From Acidobacteriota bacterium (GTDB lineage Bacteria; Acidobacteriota; Blastocatellia; Pyrinomonadales; Pyrinomonadaceae): 56,942 bases of DNA. Of this stretch, positions 1 to 7,874 are shown one piece after another. Location: the NCBI GenBank assembly GCA_023436495.1, contig JAEZIT010000003.1:1-56942 (forward strand), read 5' to 3'. Positions within the stretch are counted from its first letter, which is position 1. Each line of letters begins with the position of its first letter. Both the position numbers and the translations under genes were made by a program. A model generated the notes under the pieces. The model was not told where the DNA came from. It worked only from the letters and a program-made list of their open reading frames with translations, and ran no database searches.

Positions 1-1179
1 GCGCAGCCCAACCCGGCAACCGCCAATATTCCCGTTACGCTCCCGGTGCTCGATGCGATGTTCTCCGACGAAACGTTCGCAAATGATGCAAAGACAAAGC
101 TTTCGCTCACCGACGAACAGATCACAAAGCTCCGCGACGGCGCCCGCGATGCCGTTCTTAAACTCGGCGAAGACGCAACCGACGACCAAGCTCGTTCCAC
201 CCGCACCGCCACCGACAGCGCCCGGAAATTTATGCAGGGGATCCTCGGCGCCGACAAGACCGACCAGTTCCTCGCCTTCGTGCGCGAACGCTGGGCCGGC
301 GCCGAACAGCTCCCCGATTCACAAAAGCCGAACTCCGTGCCGACGGATTCACGCGTCGTGGTCAATTCCCCGGCCTACCGAATGGACGTGTTCGAGAACG
401 GCAAGCTCGTAAAGACCTATCGAGTCGGCATCGGCTACCCCGAATTCCCGCTCCCCATAGGCCTTCGCCGGGCCAGCGAGATCATTTTCAACCCGACCTG
501 GACGCCGCCCGACGAGCCCTGGGTGAAGGGCAAGTTTCAGGCAGGAAAGACCGTCGAAGCCGGCAGCAAAGACAACCCGCTCGGCCCTATCAAGATACCG
601 ATCGGCCTGCCCTCGCTTATCCACGGCGGCAAGAATCCCGCGCGGCTCGGCACCTTCGCCTCGCACGGCTGCGTCGGACTTACCAACGCCCAGATACAGG
701 ATTTCGCGCTTGAGATCTCCGCACTATCCGGCACGGACCTAGCCAAAGCGGATATCAAGGATTTCGAAAAGCAAAAGAAGGAGACCGAACACGTAAAGCT
801 TGCAAACTCTGTCCCGGTCGAGCTTCGCTATGAGACTATCGTCGTCGAGGACGGCAAGGTGCATATCTATCGTGATGTCTATGAGCGCGGAACTAATACC
901 GAGGACAATCTTCGACGCGTGCTCGAAGTTTACGGCGTCTCGCTGGACCAGCTTTCTGCTCCGGAACGCGACGCATTGATGACCGGCCTGGAGAAGATGG
1001 CTATCGATGCAACGGGCGACCCGGTTGACACGGAAGACAGCCAGGTGAACGCTAACTCATCAAAAAAGAACAGCTCCAAGGTGACGCGAAATATTAAGGG
1101 TGAGAAAGAGGTCATCGTACCGGTTGCGGCCCTCGCTGGAAAGGGCTACCCGGCTCCCGTCGAGATGATGGGAAAATAG
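1..1179 (+). CDS. L,D-transpeptidase (YkuD domain), 5' end outside window
   Basis: Secreted or periplasmic peptidoglycan cross-linking enzyme of the YkuD family, which makes 3-3 cross-links or anchors proteins to the wall. The frame is open to the left edge, so the start lies outside the window and the GTG at 46 is not the likely start. The catalytic domain runs from about base 340 to 720. The family motif is visible as HGG at 622-630 followed by SHGCVGLTN, with the catalytic Cys codon at 670-672. Upstream of the domain is a helical, charged region of about 100 residues; downstream is a tail of about 150 residues of unknown role. It converges on the next gene with only one base between the stop codons. 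Family assignment is secure; the exact cellular substrate is not known. Confidence 0.88.
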   Translation, partial: AQPNPATANIPVTLPVLDAMFSDETFANDAKTKLSLTDEQITKLRDGARDAVLKLGEDATDDQARSTRTATDSARKFMQGILGADKTDQFLAFVRERWAGAEQLPDSQKPNSVPTDSRVVVNSPAYRMDVFENGKLVKTYRVGIGYPEFPLPIGLRRASEIIFNPTWTPPDEPWVKGKFQAGKTVEAGSKDNPLGPIKIPIGLPSLIHGGKNPARLGTFASHGCVGLTNAQIQDFALEISALSGTDLAKADIKDFEKQKKETEHVKLANSVPVELRYETIVVEDGKVHIYRDVYERGTNTEDNLRRVLEVYGVSLDQLSAPERDALMTGLEKMAIDATGDPVDTEDSQVNANSSKKNSSKVTRNIKGEKEVIVPVAALAGKGYPAPVEMMGK

Positions 1180-1180
1180 A

Positions 1181-2086
1181 TCATCTGGTGTTCAGCCGCG
1201 GAACCCAGAACTCAAAACCGCCGCGTCTGACAGGCCGCAAACCGCGGCTTGTCAGCTCGTCGCGTTTTAGGCCCAGATATGTAAAATGCGGTGCGTCGTT
1301 GACGATCGTCTGAAACCATCCGTGCGAATTCAAGATCTGTCGAACCCGCGCGTCACCGTAACCTTCGAGATCGAAAGCCAGCATCGCCAGGTGCTGCGAG
1401 CTTCCCGGCGGGGCCGTCGACGAAAAGATCGTCCGCGTCATATCGGTGCTGAAATAAAATCCCCGGGACTCCCATTCGACCACGCGCTCGATCTGCGTGC
1501 GAGTGTCCGCGACGACGACCGTTTCGGCGATATCCTTTGGTATAGAACCGCGGGCGACCCAATATTTCAAGGCCCTTACAAACCGTGAATTCCAGAGCCT
1601 TACCGTGTCGTGATAAGAACGCCGCCCGGCGATCGCTCCGTCGAGCGGAATTATCTGCAGCCCGGCCGCATTCGCCTCCTTCTGGGCTGCGAGAAGAGAA
1701 TCCATCGCTGCTTCCTGAAGCTCAATGGCCTGCAGGCCGATCGGCGCGATCTTTGTCTTCAGCCCTTTTTGAAATTCCTGAACTTCAGCTTCCTTCGCGA
1801 AGATACAGCGGTCCGGCGGCGTCACCGTCTCTGCGGCCGCGTACATTGCTCCGTACTCCGTAAAGACGCGTCGTGCAACGGGATCGGATTCTATCGAACA
1901 AAATTTGGCAAACGCCTCGGTGGGCGTTGAAACTCGTTGGCCTTCTCCGGCGTTCTTTGGAAGCCGTTCGTACAAATAGGCAACAAGGTCGACAGAAATA
2001 TCAGGCGTCGGCTGTGCTTCGGTCAGGTTGACCATGCCGGCGAGCAAAATGAATGCAGCAAATAACTTAAATGTCAGCGATCTCAT
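1181..2086 (-). CDS. secreted VanY/M15B-like D,D-carboxypeptidase homologue
   Basis: A 301-residue protein with an N-terminal signal peptide (hydrophobic residues 6-20, probable cleavage after Ala24). The C-terminal third carries the M15 zinc-peptidase pattern: SQHLAMLAFD (His232, Asp239) and APHFTYLGL (His267), with Asp264 where the family usually has the catalytic Glu. This implies trimming of peptidoglycan stem peptides, unless the Glu-to-Asp change lowers activity. The ATG at 2086 is preferred over the TTG at 2113 because it begins the signal peptide and has a purine-rich AAAGGG upstream. Its start overlaps the hutH stop by 20 bases, so it is probably co-transcribed with hutI-hutH although its function is unrelated. 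Residues 25-190 are unassigned. Confidence 0.68.
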   Translation of the reverse strand: MRSLTFKLFAAFILLAGMVNLTEAQPTPDISVDLVAYLYERLPKNAGEGQRVSTPTEAFAKFCSIESDPVARRVFTEYGAMYAAAETVTPPDRCIFAKEAEVQEFQKGLKTKIAPIGLQAIELQEAAMDSLLAAQKEANAAGLQIIPLDGAIAGRRSYHDTVRLWNSRFVRALKYWVARGSIPKDIAETVVVADTRTQIERVVEWESRGFYFSTDMTRTIFSSTAPPGSSQHLAMLAFDLEGYGDARVRQILNSHGWFQTIVNDAPHFTYLGLKRDELTSRGLRPVRRGGFEFWVPRLNTR

Positions 2087-3644
2087 TCGGGGCCCTTTGC
2101 CCGGATATGTCAAAACTACCGACTATTTCCCGGATTTTCTCCATGTGAGTTTTCATGTAAACGTCCCGTTCAATAAAAGGCACACCGGAACGTATCTCTT
2201 CATATACAAGACGCGTGCCGAGGCCCAATTTTGTATCTTTTCCGAGAACTTTTTTTCGAAAATCTATTCCCTGCGCCGCGCAGAATAGTTCGATCGCCAA
2301 TATGTCTGTAAGATTATCGGTCACCTGGCGCAGTTTCAGGGCCGCCGTCGCCCCCATCGAAACGTGGTCCTCGACGTTGGCCGAACTCGGGATCGTGTCC
2401 ACGCTCGCCGGATGTGCGAGGATCTTGTTCTCCGTACACAATGCCGCGGCCGTGTACTGAACGATCATGAATCCTGAGTTCAACCCGCCGTTCTCGGTCA
2501 AAAATGCCGGCAGGACGTGGGCGTTCGAACTCTCGTCCGTCAGGCGCATGATCCTTCGTTCGGAGATATTCCCGAGGTCTGTCAAAGCCATCGCCAGGTA
2601 ATCGAACGCCAAAGCAAGTGGCTCGCCGTGAAAGTTGCCGCCCGAGATGACCTCGATCTTAGGCTCGCCGTCGGTTTCCGTCACGAATATTAATGGATTG
2701 TCCGTAACTGCATTCAGTTCAAGCTTTAACAGCCACTCCGCATACGCCACCGCATCGCGGCATGCCCCGTGCACCTGCGGCATGCATCGGAGCGTATAGG
2801 CGTCCTGCACGTTTGTCGGGTCAAACGAGCGGACAAAGCCGCTTTCCCGTAATATCTCGCGCAGACGCCCGGCACATTCGATCTGACGCGGGTGCGGCCG
2901 CAGTGCGTGGATACGCTCGTCAAACGCCATGACGGTGCCGTGCAGGGCTTCCAGGCTCATACAGCCCGAAACATCCGCCCAATCGGCCAAGCGTTTGGCT
3001 TTCCAGGTCTCCAGCAAACCGACGGCCGTCATGATGGTCGTGCCATTGGTAAGCGCCAGGCCTTCTTTTGCGGCGAGCACCACTGGACGCAGCCCGGCGC
3101 GTTCTAAAGCATCGCCGCCAGAAACGAACTCGCCCTGAAACTCAGCCTCGCCTTCGCCTATCAGCACGCAAGCGAAATGCGCCAGCGGAGCAAGGTCGCC
3201 GCTTGCACCGAGGCTGCCTTTTTCCGGAATTCGGGGATGAACACCCGTATTCAAGCATTTCAGGATCAATTCCAGCGTCTCCGGCCTGATCCCGGAAAAA
3301 CCTCGTGCGAGCGTGTTTGCGCGGATCAGCATTATTGCCCGGACCGTCGGCGTTTCGAAATAATTACCGACGCCGACCGCATGGCTCAATACAATGTTTC
3401 GCTGAAGCAATTCGGCTTCGTCACGGCTAACTATCTTGTCTTTGAATGCTCCAAAGCCCGTCGTGATCCCGTACGCGATCTCTCCGCGGTCAAGCAGCGT
3501 CTGGACGGCATCCGCCGCGCGCTTCACATTCGCTTTTGCGGTCTCTGCCAAAACGACCCGCGGCTCGCCCGGCTTTCCGTACGCGACCGCAATTACTTGT
3601 TCAAAGGTGAGTTCCTCACCGTTTATGATGATTTCCATTGACAC
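2067..3644 (-). CDS. hutH: histidine ammonia-lyase
   Basis: Catalyses the first step of histidine degradation, L-histidine to urocanate plus ammonia, in the cytoplasm. The 525-residue protein carries the MIO-forming Ala-Ser-Gly triad at 147-149 within GSLGASGDLAPLAH, and the family's YGITTGFG segment near residue 58. Length is normal for the family (about 500-530). The GTG at 3644 has AGGA 10 bases upstream and its G is the last base of the hutI TAG codon; the ATG at 3638 is a possible alternative. It is the second gene of an operon hutI-hutH-peptidase on the minus strand. hutU lies 4 kb away and is transcribed in the opposite direction, so the pathway is dispersed. Confidence 0.97.
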   Translation of the reverse strand: MSMEIIINGEELTFEQVIAVAYGKPGEPRVVLAETAKANVKRAADAVQTLLDRGEIAYGITTGFGAFKDKIVSRDEAELLQRNIVLSHAVGVGNYFETPTVRAIMLIRANTLARGFSGIRPETLELILKCLNTGVHPRIPEKGSLGASGDLAPLAHFACVLIGEGEAEFQGEFVSGGDALERAGLRPVVLAAKEGLALTNGTTIMTAVGLLETWKAKRLADWADVSGCMSLEALHGTVMAFDERIHALRPHPRQIECAGRLREILRESGFVRSFDPTNVQDAYTLRCMPQVHGACRDAVAYAEWLLKLELNAVTDNPLIFVTETDGEPKIEVISGGNFHGEPLALAFDYLAMALTDLGNISERRIMRLTDESSNAHVLPAFLTENGGLNSGFMIVQYTAAALCTENKILAHPASVDTIPSSANVEDHVSMGATAALKLRQVTDNLTDILAIELFCAAQGIDFRKKVLGKDTKLGLGTRLVYEEIRSGVPFIERDVYMKTHMEKIREIVGSFDISGQRAPNEIADI

Positions 3645-4936
3645 TAATTCTGCATCCTGCCGCGATCGACTATGCTTCCACTAAGAATGGCCCGGCGAAC
3701 CAAATTCCCGCCGAATTCATAAACGGCTTCACGATAGTCAGTTGTATCCAAGATCAAAAGATCTGCTGACTTGCCGGCCTCGATCGACCCGCGCTCTTTC
3801 CCGAGCCCGACCGCATACGCGGCATTTATGGTGGCAGCGTTAAATACTTCGGCCGGCATAAGCTTTTGATACCGGCACGCGATCGCCATTGCCATCTGCT
3901 GCGACGGGCACGGGGCCGAACCGGGATTATAATCGGTCGTGATCGCCACCGCGCATCCGGCATCGATCATCCTGCGTGCATCGGCAAACTTCGTTTTTCC
4001 GCCGGCGAAATTCTCGGTCGGGATGACAACGCCGATCGTGTCGCTCTTCGCAAGCCGCTCGATCTCCGCGTCCGAGATCGCGTCGAGATGGTCGATCGAT
4101 ACGGCATCGGCTGCGATCGCAAGATCCGAGCCGCCGAGGTTCGAAAATTGATCCACATGGGCCTTGATCTCAAAGCCTAATTTCTTACCGTATTCCAGTA
4201 CCCGCCGCGCCTGCTCAAGGCTGAACGCGTTCCGCTCACAAAATACATCGACGAAGAAAGGTGTCCCCGCCACGCGGAATCGCGATCCCTGATACCATTC
4301 CCAAGCCTTTGGCAGCATCTCCTCGCAGATCAGATCGACATAGCCGTCCGGGTCATCCTTGAATTCCGGCGGCAGAGCATGTGCCCCCAGGAATGTCGGC
4401 ACGACCCGTATCGGATGCTGCTCGTCCAACGCCTCTATGACGCGAAGCATCTTCATCTCGGTTTCGGTATCGAGGCCATAACCGGTCTTGATCTCGGCCG
4501 TTCCTGTACCGCAAGCCAGCATCTTGTCCAGCCTGCCCAACGCGGCATCGATCAGCTCTTCTTCCGACGCTTCGCGTGTTTTCCGAACGGTCGAGATAAT
4601 GCCGCCGCCGCTTTTCAGTATCTCCAAATACTCCGCGCCTTTTATCTTAAGTTCAAACTCGTCCAGGCGATCCCCGGCAAAGACGATGTGCGTATGCGGA
4701 TCGACAAATGCCGGGCACACACTATGTCCACCCGCGTCGATCATCTCCGTTGTATTGAACGATCCCGTTATCTCGTCCTCGGAACCCGCCGCGGCGATCA
4801 TCCCATCGATAATGGCAACAGCAGCCTTCTCAATTATCCCCACGTCCCGCATCGCCAACGCGCGTTTAGGCCGTCCATACGCGGCGCATGTCACCAATTG
4901 TCCGATATTTGTGATCAAAAGGTCGGCTTTTGTCAT
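3644..4936 (-). CDS. hutI: imidazolonepropionase
   Basis: Third enzyme of histidine degradation, hydrolysing 4-imidazolone-5-propanoate to N-formimino-L-glutamate. The 430-residue protein belongs to the amidohydrolase superfamily. Metal ligands are visible as the HxH pair His81/His83 in DPHTHIVFAGDR, His260 in KAHVDQ and Asp335 in ITTDYNPGS, matching the spacing in characterised HutI proteins. The stop codon overlaps the proposed hutH GTG start, which suggests translational coupling. The divergent methyltransferase gene begins 120 bp away, so the intervening region must hold both promoters. Confidence 0.97.
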   Translation of the reverse strand: MTKADLLITNIGQLVTCAAYGRPKRALAMRDVGIIEKAAVAIIDGMIAAAGSEDEITGSFNTTEMIDAGGHSVCPAFVDPHTHIVFAGDRLDEFELKIKGAEYLEILKSGGGIISTVRKTREASEEELIDAALGRLDKMLACGTGTAEIKTGYGLDTETEMKMLRVIEALDEQHPIRVVPTFLGAHALPPEFKDDPDGYVDLICEEMLPKAWEWYQGSRFRVAGTPFFVDVFCERNAFSLEQARRVLEYGKKLGFEIKAHVDQFSNLGGSDLAIAADAVSIDHLDAISDAEIERLAKSDTIGVVIPTENFAGGKTKFADARRMIDAGCAVAITTDYNPGSAPCPSQQMAMAIACRYQKLMPAEVFNAATINAAYAVGLGKERGSIEAGKSADLLILDTTDYREAVYEFGGNLVRRAILSGSIVDRGRMQN

Positions 4937-5011
4937 TATTTTCTAACTATTTGCAAAAATACTATCACGAACGAATTAATTGATTAAACTTAGGCGGCGA
5001 TCACGCGTAAA

Positions 5012-5030
5012 ACTATAGTGATACTATAAT
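5012..5030 (+). promoter_or_regulatory. candidate promoter/operator between hutI and the methyltransferase gene
   Basis: A perfect TATAAT at 5025-5030 lies upstream of the methyltransferase gene and is a good -10 element, but no clear -35 is visible. The hexamer ACTATA occurs twice, at 5012-5017 and 5023-5028, exactly 11 bp apart. The first copy sits inside the 8-bp palindrome ACTATAGT at 5012-5019. Repeats spaced by one helical turn over a -10 box suggest an operator, which is an inference. Confidence 0.45.
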
Positions 5031-5056
5031 ATTCAATCATTTAAAGGAGATCAGCT

Positions 5057-6070
5057 ATGCAGCAAACCGCACCTGTAACCCCCGAATTATTTTGGGAAAC
5101 CGCCACGGCATACCAGCGCTCCGCCGCCATCAAAGCGGCCGTCGAGTTGGAGATCTTCACCCACATCGGAGGCGAATCGCTCACCGCCGCCGACATCGCC
5201 GCAGCCGCCGGCGCATCTGCGCGCGGCGTCCGCATTCTATGCGATTCGCTGACGGTGATGGGATTTTTGAACAAATCCGGCGATAAATATTCGCTAACCG
5301 ATTCATCGGCCGCGTTCCTGGATAAAAATTCCCAAACGTATCTCGGCAGCGTCGTCAACTTTATCAACGATCCGGCGATCACGCGCGGGTTCGACAGCCT
5401 GACCGAAGCCGTCCGCACAGGCGGAACCGCAGTAAAAGAAGAAGGTTCGGTCGATCCTGAAAGCCCTATGTGGGTAACGTTCGCGCGTGCGATGGCCCCG
5501 ATGGCGATGGCGAACGCGAACGCGATCGCCGAACAGCTCGACTTCGAACCCGGCCGCGAATTAAAGGTGCTTGATATTGCAGCCGGCCACGGTGTTTACG
5601 GCATTATGGTCGCGAAGAAATTCCCGAATGCACAAATTTACGCGGCTGATTGGGCGAACGTGCTTCAGGTCGCGAGCGAGAACGCCGCAAAGTTCGGCGT
5701 TTCAGATCGTCATCACCTGATTCCCGGCAGCGCATTCGACAGCGATCTCGGAAGCGGCTACGACCTGATACTCGTGACGAACTTCCTGCATCACTTCGAC
5801 AAGCAGGCATGCGAATCTTTCCTGAAAAAGCTCAACGGAGCGCTCGCCGACGGCGGACGCGTTATCACAAGCGAATTCATTCCGAACAACGACCGCGTTT
5901 CGCCGCCGAACGAGGCGATGTTCAGCCTGGTCATGCTCGCCGGTACGCCCGCGGGCGACGCGTACACGTTCCGCGAATTAAAGGAAATGTTCGAGAATGC
6001 AGGATTTTCCAAGAATGAACACGTGCCGCTGACTCCGCTGCCGCAGCACCTGGTCGTCTCGCAAAAGTAG
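5057..6070 (+). CDS. SAM-dependent O-methyltransferase-like protein
   Basis: A 337-residue class I methyltransferase of the small-molecule O-methyltransferase type. Residues about 15-95 form a winged-helix dimerisation domain (AADIAAAAGASARGVRIL segment). The Rossmann SAM site begins at VLDIAAGHGVYG (glycine motif near residues 174-181), followed by the acidic AADW and NFLHHF segments. A strong ribosome-binding site AAAGGAG lies 8 bases before the ATG. It stands alone, divergent from hutI and convergent with the YCII gene 3 bp after its stop. The substrate cannot be read from the sequence. Related proteins act on phenolic or quinone-like compounds in other bacteria, but no neighbouring biosynthetic genes support a specific role. 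Confidence 0.85.
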   Translation: MQQTAPVTPELFWETATAYQRSAAIKAAVELEIFTHIGGESLTAADIAAAAGASARGVRILCDSLTVMGFLNKSGDKYSLTDSSAAFLDKNSQTYLGSVVNFINDPAITRGFDSLTEAVRTGGTAVKEEGSVDPESPMWVTFARAMAPMAMANANAIAEQLDFEPGRELKVLDIAAGHGVYGIMVAKKFPNAQIYAADWANVLQVASENAAKFGVSDRHHLIPGSAFDSDLGSGYDLILVTNFLHHFDKQACESFLKKLNGALADGGRVITSEFIPNNDRVSPPNEAMFSLVMLAGTPAGDAYTFRELKEMFENAGFSKNEHVPLTPLPQHLVVSQK

Positions 6071-6073
6071 CGT

Positions 6074-6571
6074 CTAAGGGTTCGGCCGCTCAATGCGTTT
6101 ATGGATGTCGTTCATTTCCATCAGAGCGGCTGAACCGTACCATTTCACGAATTCGACGGCGAAGATCCCCGCTTTGATCGACGGGTCGGTCTCGGTCAAC
6201 TTCTGCGCCTCTTCGATCGTTTCCACGTTGAAAATGTAAACGCCGCGATAGACGCGCTTCTCATCGTCGAACGGCCCGGCCATCACCAATTTCCCTTCTT
6301 CGGCCAATCGATTGATCATACCGAAATGACCGTTGAACAATTCCGTACGCTTTGCTTTATCCGTGATCGCTGCATCGTTCGGCCCTGTTCTTAGGATCGC
6401 CATAACATATTTCCGCATTCCGCGTTCGTCAGCCCCGAGGCGTTTTGCGAGTTCGGCGTTATATTTCGACTCGGCCCTTCCGGCTCGTTCGGCAGCGTTT
6501 TGTGCCAGAATGTTAGTTGTCAGAGCAATTCCACCGAACAGAATTATTAAAAACAATTTCAGAGTATTCAT
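6074..6571 (-). CDS. secreted YCII-domain protein
   Basis: A 165-residue protein with an N-terminal signal peptide (hydrophobic stretch LKLFLIILFGGIALTTNILA). The rest matches the YCII fold: a conserved segment around GHFGMINRLAEEGKLVMAGPF and a C-terminal strand-helix pair with EEAQKLTETDPSIKAG. YCII proteins resemble muconolactone isomerases and often have no known activity. Export is unusual for this family, which is normally cytoplasmic. The reading frame extends upstream to 6739, but the ATG at 6571 is chosen because the signal peptide starts there. It converges with the methyltransferase gene. Confidence 0.68.
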   Translation of the reverse strand: MNTLKLFLIILFGGIALTTNILAQNAAERAGRAESKYNAELAKRLGADERGMRKYVMAILRTGPNDAAITDKAKRTELFNGHFGMINRLAEEGKLVMAGPFDDEKRVYRGVYIFNVETIEEAQKLTETDPSIKAGIFAVEFVKWYGSAALMEMNDIHKRIERPNP

Positions 6572-6739
6572 AGCTTTATTTGTAGCCGGTGAATCTCTAA
6601 CTATTCTACACGGGCGCTCGGCTTTTCTTCTAGGTGTCACCAGGACGAAAATGACCGATCTATACTTATTGTAAAGGACGGAAACAACCAGGATATTGTC
6701 AAGCGATACGACTAAGATAGTTCGAGCGACCGTGCTCAT

Positions 6740-6859
6740 TTAGCCGATGTCGTACAGGAATAGCTTTCCAAGCATCAGCCCGAGCAGCACGATCGCTTCT
6801 GTCACTGCGTGCAAAAACGGAAACGCGACGGTCGCGCCATTAATTTGAAAATATCCGCC
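6740..6859 (-). pseudogene. possible C-terminal remnant of a membrane protein gene
   Basis: The minus strand reads 39 open codons from a stop at 6860-6862 to a TAA at 6740-6742, giving a membrane-like peptide that contains FPFLHAVTEAIVLL and GLMLGKLFLYDIG. The composition looks like real coding sequence, but there is no convincing start codon or ribosome-binding site. It may be the tail of a gene lost by deletion. The family is not recognised. The remaining intergenic DNA to 6990 holds no other visible feature. Confidence 0.3.
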
Positions 6860-6990
6860 TTACATTATTCGATCTTGACGGATTACCTTATAACCAAAGG
6901 GTCACGGTTAACAATAGTTAGTTATGAAAGCAAAAAAGAAAGAAGGTGGCTTCTTTCTTTTCTCCAAATTTCAAGTATTTCAATCGTTAA

Positions 6991-7671
6991 TTATTGACAC
7001 GTTATAGTACAATTAACACAGTTAAAGTGTCCGCTTTTGTTATCGGGACAGTTTATGCAAAGCGTTCCACAATCGAGACACGAACCACACCACTCTGCCT
7101 CTGAAAGCTCGTTTCGATCGTCAGCAAATCGGCCGATTGCGGTCGCAAATCCTCCATATTCTAGCGGAACCGAAATAGTTTGCCTTATGTTCTTCACACC
7201 GTCATATATATTTATCTCGATGCTTACGGCATCGGCATTAACGTCCGCCGGTAAGGACAGAGAAGGAACTGCCAAAACATTTTCAAGTTCATGTCGGCTA
7301 TGGGACTTCAATCCCGACGCCTCAATTCCTGAGCCAGAACCTGATTTTACGAGGAAGTTTTGCCCTTTGACATCTTTCTGAATTCTCATCGGTTGGGCAG
7401 AAACTTTTATATCAAAGCCGCGTTCATCATTCGACTCGGAGAGTATAAGCAGCTGGACGGTTGCAGATCTATCATCCAAACGACGCGCCGAAACTGCAAT
7501 CGCTTGATATTTGCCTGACTGACCGACTTCATCCGTTTCTAAATACTTAGTTTTCCAAGAGTTAAAAGCATCAAAAACAGTTGGATACTTAGCTTCGGAT
7601 GCTGATTGAGCGCAAACCCCTCCTACGAGAAGAGCTATGCAGAGTGGAAGCAGGAACATTTTGCATTTCAT
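6991..7671 (-). CDS. secreted protein with cysteine-rich C-terminal tail
   Basis: A 226-residue hypothetical protein, not recognised. It has a clear signal peptide (residues 4-21, hydrophobic, ending GGVCAQ). The middle, residues 25-190, looks beta-rich and soluble. The last 35 residues hold eight cysteines, beginning CGSCLDCGTLCINC and ending NCVNCTITCQ, with mostly CxxC spacing. After export these could form disulfides or bind metal. The DNA is more AT-rich than the neighbouring genes, and long intergenic spaces flank it, which fits an accessory gene. The first residues MKCKMFLLPLC could suggest a lipoprotein, but a canonical lipobox is not evident. Confidence 0.6.
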   Translation of the reverse strand: MKCKMFLLPLCIALLVGGVCAQSASEAKYPTVFDAFNSWKTKYLETDEVGQSGKYQAIAVSARRLDDRSATVQLLILSESNDERGFDIKVSAQPMRIQKDVKGQNFLVKSGSGSGIEASGLKSHSRHELENVLAVPSLSLPADVNADAVSIEINIYDGVKNIRQTISVPLEYGGFATAIGRFADDRNELSEAEWCGSCLDCGTLCINCPDNKSGHFNCVNCTITCQ

Positions 7672-7874
7672 CGTTTCTAATCTCCAGTTGAGTTGATTTT
7701 ATGATTTAGATAACCTGAGTGGCTTTCGGCAGGACAATAAAAGCTTAATTCATTTGCGATGTGCTAGTCAATACTTTTGTGAGATCGTTCGCTAAAGTTC
7801 GCACAATCGAATTTCGTGGTTCTTTGCTATGAAGAAAAATTAGTTAACAATAGAATAACAAACGCATAACGCTT

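Noticed and set aside
46..1179. GTG at 46 as start of the L,D-transpeptidase
   Set aside because: The frame is open to base 1, so the gene is cut by the window edge.
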